From the IMG/VR virus record IMGVR_UViG_3300030098_005824, positions 1-23,797 of that record: a stretch of 23,797 bases of DNA, one strand, 5' to 3'. The DNA comes from a virus. Of the stretch, positions 7,731 to 18,200 are shown piece by piece (the first letter of the stretch is position 1; every line of letters starts with the position of its first letter). The position numbers and the translations under genes are program-made. Below the pieces are notes generated by a model. That model worked only from the letters and a program-made list of their open reading frames with translations. It was not told the DNA's origin and searched no databases.

Positions 7731-9287
7731 ATGGGATTATTAAACGAAACACAAAAAAATTATTATAGAGGCGCTAACCATGGTAACTATCAGTTTACAT
7801 CTTTAAACGATATAATAAATCAATTTTTAGTTGTTTACGTTGGTGAAGGAAAAGCAATATCAAAAGCTAGTAGATTAGATGTAGCTTTTCACGCGCAAAG
7901 AGCTATGCAAGAACTATCGTTTGATACTTTTAAATCTGTAAAAACTCAAGAAATAGAATTACCACCTAGCTTAAAAATGATGCTTCCACAAGACTATGTT
8001 AATTATGTTAAACTAACATTTAGTGATAGCTCAGGTATTGAACACATAATATATCCTACTAGCAAAACTTCTAATCCTTTTAAAGTGCCTCAAAACGCAG
8101 ATGGTAGTTATAATTTCGCTGCTACTTTAAACGGTACTATTCCAAATGCAAATTTTGATGATCCTCTTCTAGGTACAACTGGTAATCCAGACGATGGTTG
8201 GTTACACTCAGAAATTACTTCTACAGCTTTGTCTAACGTAGATATAATAGATACAAATAACAGTGAATTAAGATTTGTTCATGGATCTGAAAACCATATA
8301 GGAGTTGGTGCTGGTATAGCTAGTAATGTATATTGCGTTTGGCAAAGAATAAACGTCACGGGTATGGACTTAATACATGTTTCAGCTGACGGTTTTTCTA
8401 GTAGCGCTTCTGTAGGTAATAAAGACGCTGGTATAATAAGATTTGGTATTTCACTTAGAGAGCCATCTAGTACAACTTCAATATCTACTTTTGATATAAC
8501 AAACACAAATCCTAATAGTCCTTTTAATCAAACTGCTGATCCATATCAAGTGTATACAGCTCAAATTTCAACAGGAGAATCTGCTTTTGCAGAGTTTAAT
8601 GATGGAAACGAAACTTTTTCAACAAAAAGTATAAATAATATAAATGTTGCTGATGCTCTTGAAGATCCAACTACAGGAGAAAAATATGTTTGGTTTGTAA
8701 TTACTAGTTTTGTACCTAACTATACTACTTTATATACCGCTGCTAGTCCAAATGAAAGTGTAAATCGTCTTGATAATATAACTTTTAGTTTTTTAGGTGA
8801 AATAGATAATTTAATACCAGAAGGTGATTCTACTACTTGGACAAACTTTAAATCACACAAGCCTTCTGAAAACAATATAAACGATTATCAAGATTATCAA
8901 AACCATATATACTGGCCTAACGAAGGAGAAAGATATGGTTTAGATCCTCAACACGCTCAAGTTAATGGTAGTTTTTATATAGACGAAAGAAAAGGTATGA
9001 TACATTTTTCATCAATATTATCAGGTAAAACTATTATTTTAGAATACATTAGCGACGGTTTAGGTACAGACCAAGAGATGAAGGTGCATAAATTTGCTGA
9101 AGAAGCTATGTACAAAAGTATAGCTCACGCAATAATTTCTGCTTCTTCATATGGACAGAACTTAGTTCGTAGATATAAAAAAGAAAAATTTGCTGCTATT
9201 AGACAAGCAAAATTAAGATTATCTAATATTAAATTAGAAGAAATAACTCAAATATTTAGAGGTAAATCTAAACAAATAAAACATTAA
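7731..9287 (+). CDS. Tail connector protein with inserted beta-rich domain, crAss-like
   Basis: The ends of this 518-residue protein carry a strongly conserved crAss-like pattern. At the N-terminus are NYQFTSLNDIINQFLVVYVG (19-38), HAQRAMQELSFDTFKSVKTQ (54-73) and LPQDYVNYVKL (85-95). At the C-terminus are QVNGSFYIDERKGMIHFSS (410-428), LEYISDGLG (437-445), KVHKFAEEAMYKSIAHAI (451-468) and RLSNIKLEEITQIFRGKSKQ (496-515). It is probably a ring or tail-tube connector, the role of P22 gp4 or T7 gp11 type adaptors. Between the halves, residues about 130-358 form an extra beta-rich domain that starts NGTIPNANFDD...DDGWLHSEI and ends NRLDNITFSF, the look of a CBM4/9-type jelly-roll. It starts three bases after the preceding stop. 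Confidence 0.78.
   Translation: MGLLNETQKNYYRGANHGNYQFTSLNDIINQFLVVYVGEGKAISKASRLDVAFHAQRAMQELSFDTFKSVKTQEIELPPSLKMMLPQDYVNYVKLTFSDSSGIEHIIYPTSKTSNPFKVPQNADGSYNFAATLNGTIPNANFDDPLLGTTGNPDDGWLHSEITSTALSNVDIIDTNNSELRFVHGSENHIGVGAGIASNVYCVWQRINVTGMDLIHVSADGFSSSASVGNKDAGIIRFGISLREPSSTTSISTFDITNTNPNSPFNQTADPYQVYTAQISTGESAFAEFNDGNETFSTKSINNINVADALEDPTTGEKYVWFVITSFVPNYTTLYTAASPNESVNRLDNITFSFLGEIDNLIPEGDSTTWTNFKSHKPSENNINDYQDYQNHIYWPNEGERYGLDPQHAQVNGSFYIDERKGMIHFSSILSGKTIILEYISDGLGTDQEMKVHKFAEEAMYKSIAHAIISASSYGQNLVRRYKKEKFAAIRQAKLRLSNIKLEEITQIFRGKSKQIKH
8127..8805 (+). other. Inserted carbohydrate-binding-like (jelly-roll) domain in the connector
   Basis: Codons about 133-358 of the connector interrupt the conserved N- and C-terminal blocks. 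The segment is rich in Ser, Thr, Asn and short beta strands, opens with an N-x-N-F...W pattern and closes with RLDNITFSFLG, the usual ending of CBM4/9-like modules. A similar RIDNITLRE ending occurs in the giant tail protein at residue 3163. The domain call is inference from pattern; no ligand residues can be assigned. Confidence 0.5.
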
Positions 9288-9291
9288 TTAA

Positions 9292-12200
9292 ATGCCAGAA
9301 ATTAAGAATACTTTTTTAAAAGGTCGAATGAACAAAGACCTTGACGAAAGGTTAGTGCCTAATGGAGAATATAGAGATGCACTTAATATTAATGTGTCTA
9401 CTTCAGAAGATTCTGATATTGGTACAGCCCAAACAATACTTGGTAATATAAGAATAGAAGATATTGTTGATATAGATTTTATTTGCATAGGTAGTATAGC
9501 TAATGAAAAAACAAATAAGCTATATTGGTTTCTAAAAAACGATAATGAAGGTACTGACGCTATATTAGAATATGATGGTAATATTGATGAGGTTTTTCAT
9601 ATATTTACAGATATAAAATCTAATACAGATGAGCCTGTACTTAGGTTTCCTAATAGAACAATAACAGGTATAAACATAATAGATAATTTACTTTTTTGGA
9701 CTGACGGCGAAGGTGAGCCTAAAAAAATAAATATAGATGACTGTAAAGATGGAACTATAGATTTATATCAACATACTCAACTAGTAGTTTTAGGTGATGA
9801 GCTAGGCGATATTAGAGAAGAAGATATTACAGTAATAAAAAAGAAGCCTACATTAGCACCAGTTGCCATACCTAATTTTATACAGTCTACAATACAAGAT
9901 AACACCTATAATCAAAAAACCTCTCTTTTTGAAAAAGTATTTTCAAGATTTGCTTTTAGATATAAATATAAAGACAATGAATACTCAGCTTTTGGCCCTT
10001 TCTCAAACGTAGTTTTTAATCCTCAATACGTAACAAATCCTCATAAAAAAAATAATGCTGCTAGTTTTGAACAATATAACAACGAAACTAGTTTTAGTAT
10101 AAACGAGCCTTTTAACGCTACTATGGTAAATAAAATAGATACCATAGATATATATAATTTTGTTTTACCAGACATGCCTAGAGGTGTAGTTGAAATAGAA
10201 ATACTTTACAAACAAGAAGATTCACCTGTTATTTATTCTATAGCTAAACTAAATAAAAAAGATACAGAAGGTTACTGGGATTTTAGTGGTTTTAATGAAG
10301 GCGCAAATCTTGCTACTGGTTCTTCAATACAAGGAAAATACACTATAACTACTGAAAATATATATGCTGCTCTACCAGAAAATCAATTTATTAGAGTTTT
10401 TGATACTGTTCCTAAAAAAGCTTTAGGTCAAGAAATAACTGGCAATAGGTTAGTTTACGCTAACTATACGCAAGGCTATAACATGGATGTTGATACTATT
10501 GGCAATGAACTATACTCTATACAAATAACAGCTGATTACGAAAAAAGAATAAATGATGCTAGTTTAAACTTTGATATAACACCTTTAAGATCATTAAAAT
10601 CTTTAAGAAACTATCAAGTAGGTATTGTTTTTGGTGATGAATATGGTAGAGAAACTCCTGTTTTTACATCTGCAGATGGCGCTGTTTCTGTTCCTTGGGC
10701 TGATAGCAGTAACGAAGGTAATGCTAGTTCTAGTTTAAGTTTAAAAGCTCAAATAAATTCTAATTACCCTAATTGGGCTAGTTATTTTAAGTTTTATATT
10801 AAAGAAACATCTACGGAATATTATAATTTAATAATGGATAAAGCATACGTTCCGTCTTCTCAAGATGAAAAAGATAGAAATGTATCTCCAAATCATATAT
10901 GGATATCTTTCTTTTCTTCTGATAGAAATAAAATTGATATAGAAGATCATATAATACTTAAAACAGTAATTAACGATGAAACAGAAGGTCAATATCCTTA
11001 TAACAATAAATTTAAAATAATTGATATTCAAAACGAAGCTCCAGATTCTATTTCTTACGAGTTTCATAACATAGCTAGTATAAGCAACGAAATATCTGTT
11101 GGTTCTACTGAAGGTAATTTAAGTAAAGTTTTAACAAATTTAAACCATAGTATTATATCTGTAGATACTGATACGTTAGAGTTTGACGTAGGCAATTTTC
11201 ATGATTTAGCTATTGGCGCTGGTGGTACATTTGGTCCTAGAACAGGCTATGAAGACGTTAAAGCCGCTAACAATCAAGATTATTTTATTTCTTGGTATAA
11301 ATTAGGTTCAGATGGAACAAGAGTATATTCTCAAGACTATAGAGTTAGATCTGTGCTTGGTAAAGATGGTACTTATAGAGTAAAATTACAAAAACGTATA
11401 GTTGCAAGTGACACTAATTTAGCTCAAAATGCTAGTGGTGATTTACATGAAAATGTTTTTTTAAATGTTTTTAGAAAACAAAGAAAAGAACCAGATCAAT
11501 TTTCTGGTAGGTTTTTTGTTAAAGTTTTGTTTGATTATGTTGTTAATGACATAAGAAATATTGCAGAGGTTTTTGACTTTACGGTTGTTGCCTCTGCTAA
11601 AATGAAATATTGGCTAGACAAATATGATGATCCTAATGGAACTTTAAATTATGATGAAGTAAATAAAATAGTAAACGTAGATTCTACTATAAATGATTAT
11701 GATACTTCAGCTGATGCTACTATTGGTACTGTAATTTTAGGTAATACTCACTCTGGTAGTAATATAGTAAACAAAGAAGAAAGTGATTGGAGTGTTTTAT
11801 ATAATCATTGTCATGACGGAAGTATATCTAACGCTTTCTTTATTGATAATATGTATTTTGCAGCTGGTCAATCAAATAAAGATTTAAAATACGCTAAATA
11901 CGCAACTGATGTTCTATCTGGTCAATCTGTTGGATCGACAGGTTCTCAATATACTTTTGCGACTTGGGAAAATAGACATCTTAGAGGTATACCACCTACA
12001 GCAGGTGCTACTTCTTTATTAAAACTTAAACCTAATTCATCTACACCTATGTATGATGCAGGTAATTATTTTGATTATTTAGTTCACCAACACGTTTCTT
12101 ACACAGGTAGTACTTCTAGCGTTGGTGTAGTTAATCCTCAAGATGATTTTGATGATGGAGAAGATTTTATAACAGCTGTAACAGCTGTAAATCCAGGAAG

Positions 12201-15200
12201 CTTTGTGTCTGGAAATTTTGTACCACCTATTACTCAAAGCAATTGGACAAGCAATACTTTAGCGTCTACGCCTTCTACTAACACAGGGTTTAATTATCAA
12301 GCTCCAAATGCAGTTTGGGCAGATTATAGATGGTACCCTTTCGCTAAAGATAGTAGCGTTGGTTATTATTTTAAACAATTTGGTACAGGTGCTGGAAATG
12401 TTGGTAGTGCTGGAGGTGCTGGAGCTGCTCTTGCAAACACAATGGTTGGTTTAAATGTAAATCATCCTTGGGTTACAGCTGATTTAGGTACTACTGTTGA
12501 TTGGAGTGCTTGGGATAATTATATAAAACCTATATATTCACAATCAATTACTAGTAGTGTTGATTTTGCTCCAGAAGCAATTACAAATAGCATGCAAGGT
12601 ATTTTTACTAGCACAACTCAACACACTATAGGTCCAAGTACGTCTGCTGCTTATCTTGCAGGAAATTTAGACGCTGGTTCTAAATCTTGGTTAAGTTACA
12701 AAAATAGTGACAATCAACTTCGTCATGATAATATTTACGGTCAAGATGATGGTAAAATTTTTATGCATTTATCGTTTTTAGGTCCTGGTAGAGATTTAGT
12801 GCCTGATAATTTAGATCTTACAAACGCAGATATAAAAGGTCCTAATTGTATAGGTGCTTATTTACAAGGTATACATGGTGGTGGTGTGTTTACAAAATCT
12901 GTAAAAGATGGTTTAGATAATGGTTGGGAGTTTAAAAGTACGCCTGAATGGAATTCACCACAAGTAATAGAATGTGAAGGCACGTCATACGATACTTATA
13001 AAAATCTTTATTCGCAACAACTTAATATTGGTAAAAACCCTAATTACCAAGATTTACATTATGATCAGTGGAGTCCTACAAAATGTATAAACGGTGATTC
13101 AAATAATGAAATAACTGATTTTTTACAAAACTTATTTTTTCCACAATCAAGGTTTAGATTTTCAGGAGATCCAAATGGTGCTATATACACTATAAAAAGT
13201 ATAAAAGAAAAATATTTATATAATCACACTCCTTGGAAAAGAAGATATGTTAAAAAATCTAGCTACACAAGTAGTTCTACTTTTCAAGAAATCGGAGATT
13301 TTAGAAATGAAATTAATATACAACCAGGTGGTGATAGTGTTGAAGAAGCTGCTGTTGCTTGGGCTAAAGCTAAAGAAGATAACGATTTTTTATTAGCATC
13401 AAAAACAAACGCATTAGAACAAAAAATAATAGATTTTGGTAAAGCAAATAATCGTCGTGTCGTATATATATTAGAATTAGTAGATGAAAATGGTAATCCT
13501 TTAGACCCTAGAATTGCATCATCAGGATTTAACCCAGTAGATGCTGATTCAGATGGTTCTGGTATAGTTGCGGCTAACGGTGATAGTAGAATGGAGTTTT
13601 TAAATTATTTACCTGGTATAGTTAGTGGTAATATTTCTAATAATCCCGCTATATGGGAAACAGAGCCAAGAGAAAATAAAGATTTAGAGGTTTATTACGA
13701 GGCAAGCAATGCTTTACCTACAAAGTTAAATGTTGATACATCGGAGCTTTACGCTCCTGTGGGTTGTAGAGTAGAAGCTTTAAATAGACCAGGCTCTTTA
13801 AATGGTCAAATTACACTTTCAGAATGCAATATAACTGGTTATAGTGAACACACAGATGGTAGACTTATTTTAGAAACAACTGGTTTTAATGCTATCGATG
13901 CAGCTGGTAATGTTATAACTTATGCAGATCCAAATCCTGGATTTGGTTTAGCAGCAACTACTTGTATATTAAAATGTATTAGAAACGATGGTAGCTATAC
14001 TATTTTTAGAGCAGTTGACTCTACTATAGATCAACCATTTAGTACCTTAGGTAACATTACAAGTAATTTTGTTGTAATATATCAAGTAGGTTTTGATTTT
14101 GGACTAAGCTGGTATAATTCTTTTAGTTTAGGCAATGGTATTGAATCTAATAGAATTAGAGACGAGTTTAATAAAATGCAAATTACTAACGGGGCTAGGG
14201 CTTCAGCTGTTTTAGACGAACCATATGCAGAAGAAAATAGAAAAAATGGTTTAATATATTCTGGTATATATAACTCTACTTCTAGCGTTAATAACTTAAA
14301 TCAGTTTATAATTGGTGAAAAAATTACAAAAGATTTAAATCCAACATACGGTAGTATACAAAAATTATTTCAAAGAAGAGTTAGTTTAATAGCTTTTTGT
14401 GAAGATAGAGTTGTTAGTATAGTTTCAAATAAAGATTCTTTGTTTAATGCTGATGGCAAGCCTCAGCTTATATCTTCCACAAACGTTTTAGGTGATGCAA
14501 ATCCTTTTATTGGTAATTATGGTATATCTAAAAATCCAGAGTCATTTGCTAGTGAGTCTTATAGAGCTTATTTTACAGACAAAGCAAGAGGTGCTGTACT
14601 AAGATTATCAAAAGATGGTTTAACACCTATATCTGATGCTGGTATGAAAGATTGGTTTAGAGATAATTTATCTAATTATGATGTTATACTTGGTAGTTAT
14701 GATAGTTATAACGATGATTATAATATCAGTTTAATTACAGAAGTTGAATTAGGTTACAATTTTATTAAAAACTCATTTTTAGATTATGGTGATATTAGTG
14801 TTACTCAAAGTTCTAATCCTGAATTAATACAAAATAATAATTTTAATAATAGTACAAATACAAATTGGCCTTCTGTTGTAAGCAACATATTAAACAATGA
14901 ACCTGATCAAACAAAAAATCCAGATTTAATTGTTAAGGTTGATATTACAGAGTACATGCAAATACCTGAAAATTATTTTCTTCAACCTACAACTGGTACT
15001 CCATCTGTTCCAGCTGTGTTAGGTCAACCTCCTGTATATGATACTTCAGCAGGACCAACAACATCTGGGCTTTTTGGTAATGCGGAAGCTCAGGTTTCAA
15101 TATATAGAATGTCTACACCTAGTCCAAACGAAAATGATAGTTATAAATATAATATATTTAAAACTCCTGATAACAACGATGGAAGTAAAAGTAGTTTTGG

Positions 15201-18200
15201 ACCACCTAATCTTACCGCTGATAGACCAGGTGCTCAAGGTTTAATGTTATTAAAACGAGAACTTAGAGGTTTTAGTCCTCTTAGAGACACAACAGATGCC
15301 GGTAATTATGTTAATAGACCTAGTGATGACAGAGGTGTAGCATCACAAGCAGGTTCAACACTATATGATCCTACTTACTGGCAACACGCTTGGGGTAATA
15401 TATATTATAATTGGTTTTATGGACTAAGTAATATTAATAATACTAATAATAATAGATATAATCAATATAATTTTCTTGATTATATTAAGCAAGGAACAAG
15501 CAAATCAATAAACCCTAGTGATCAAAGAGATGTTATAACGTTTGATTATAATTATCAAATTTACTACGAAGTAAGAAGTGGTATTTATAATAATACTTAT
15601 TATGGTAAACAACATGATCAATTGCAAATAGTTACTGATGTTGATGCTGGTAACTATACAACCACTACAGTTCCTCCAAATAATCCTTTTCAATTTATAT
15701 ATCAAGCTCTTTTAAAAAACAATTTAACTAGTGTAAACAACAATACTCCTAATGACGCTACTATTTATGCAGGAGAATCAATAACAATAGATATTGGTTA
15801 TATTGTTGAATTAGGACCTCAGTATTTATATGATTATTTTCCTCCGCAAAATTTAAGCGGACCAAACGGTGGTGGACCGACTTATGGTTTTGGAGATCCT
15901 AATCAAGGTTCTTTTGGAGTTCAGCCACAAAGTTTATGGAAAGGTTATAAAGGTGGAGAAACACAAAGTAATGCTAATGGAACCAATGGTTCTAGTATTA
16001 AAGATAATAGTGGGTTAGGTTTTAGCGTTAGCAAATCTAATCCTTTACCTAATTTAGGTAATAATAACAACTCTCATAATACTGTTTGGCCTTATTTCCA
16101 GCTTAGTGACAGCGGTGGAAATTTGTCATTAAACGGTAATTTTAGAAACCCTTGGAATCAACCTTTTGCTCACGAAATAATTGTAGAATTAACAGATGGT
16201 TCAAATATTATAAACAACGATCTTTTAGTAGATTCTACATTAGATCTTAATGATTTAGATGGATCAGGAAATTTAGTAGATAATGAATATAGATGGGAAA
16301 ATTCTAGTGGTAATCAAGGTGCATGGGTAAATACTTATCAAAAACCAGACGGATCTGGTAATTTAATAGATAATACACATTATACTACATATTCACTTGC
16401 TAGTACAAAAACTTTTGCTCCAGATATATTTAAAGTTTATGGTAATAATAATCAATTTGGTGTTGTTAAAATGAGGATTAAATATAAATTTAAAGACTGG
16501 ATTGATGAAGTTGATCCTAATTTTAATCCTACTACAGCAACTCAAGAAGAGTTAAAAAGAGCAAGTATGGTTGTTGTTGAAAAACTAAATGTAGGGCTAA
16601 GGTTTAGATGCCACGATTACGACGGTGTTGATACTAGAAATAGAATACATTTGTTTGAGCTTAGTGTTCAAAAAAATGATCATGCGACCGTGCCTCCAAC
16701 GTTTGGTACTCCAGCTGTACCAGGTGTACCTGGACAACCAGGTGTTCCAAGTTATACTGTACCTGGTATTGCGGCTGTTAATTATATATATTCTAACAAC
16801 GCTCAATCTCAACAAGATATACTTTACGGTAACATACAACCTAGTAATTTAAATTTATTTCCAGTAACAAAATCAACTTTAGCAGATGATCCTATAAATT
16901 TACAAGATTTAATAATGCAGTCTGTAGTTGGTCATGACGGCCTTACTTATACTTGGACTGAGATTGATCCCTCAGCAGTTGGTACTAATTTTTATGGTCA
17001 AGGTGTTTATCAAATTGGTAACGTGTCAACTCTTACTCAGTATGATACACATAACAATACGATAACATCAAATCCTGGAGTACCATTAGAAATAAACGAT
17101 GAAATTAGTATTTCACCTAGTGGTGTACTTACATCAACGTATTTAAAGTTTTTTACTGAAAGTTTTATATCTGATAACTATTATTTAATAGATATTGTAG
17201 ATGACCCAAACACTTCTAACGATACTATTTTTGTAGATGGTTTTTTTGATCAAAACAACTTGCCTGCAAATACTTTAAATCCAGGAGATAATGGTTATCC
17301 TTCAGGTCATTTTGGTGAAACTAATATTTTTGGGTTGCCTGCTGACGGTATTAAATTTAAAAGAGTTAATAGAGTAACGCTTCAAAATCATTTTGATTAT
17401 GACTTAGATGGTGTGTTTAATTATGTACCATCAGGTGAAGAACCTACAGCTTTAAGAGCTATAGTAAAAGCTCATGCTGGTTCTAGCGTAATAACATCTC
17501 AAAATGGTTTTAGTATTTCTGAATTACATTTAAGGGTAAATGAATATAGCGGTACTATTAAAAAAATAGTAATAAAAAATCTTGGAAATTATGCGCTAAT
17601 GCCAACATATCCAACTAGCACGCCTATAAATTTACCTGATTTTGGTTCTGTTGTAAACTGGCACGGTAGTTTTTCATCTGATTTAGCTCCTGTGTATCAC
17701 GCCATGAGTGTACCAATTCAATATGTAAGAAATAATGAAATACACATTAATTCTTTTCCGCAATTTGTATCTGCAAGTGAAAACACTTTGTGGACACAAT
17801 CTGGTAATCAAAATAGGTATATAGGTGGTAAACATACTAATGCTTCTATGCAATACGTAGGAACTAATTCCAATGAAGCACCACAACCTTCAAACGACGG
17901 TTACGAAATAATTTTTGAAGTTGGTAATGAACACTATAGTAATCAAATGACTCGTTTTAGATTTTTATATAGAAGTTATGACAACGCAACAACAGAAAGA
18001 AAAGGTTTTGCTGTAGCAGATATAGATACTCCTGGTACATATAGAGCTATAGCTAACTTTGATGGTAATACAACTTTACCTAATGGTAATCCTTGGAGCT
18101 TAGAGTTAGATACTGGTAGTGGTTTTACTGATATAAGTAATACTAGTTCTAACGCTGCTTTAATTGTAGATAACGGTACAACAGGTAGTGGAACTAATTG

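Noticed and set aside
12171-12190. Tandem acagctgta repeat
   Set aside because: Two short copies encoding TAVTAV; too small to mean more than chance or a minor duplication.
16717-16743. Collagen-like domain in the giant tail protein
   Set aside because: Only about three Gly-X-Pro triplets; too short for a triple helix, better seen as a linker.
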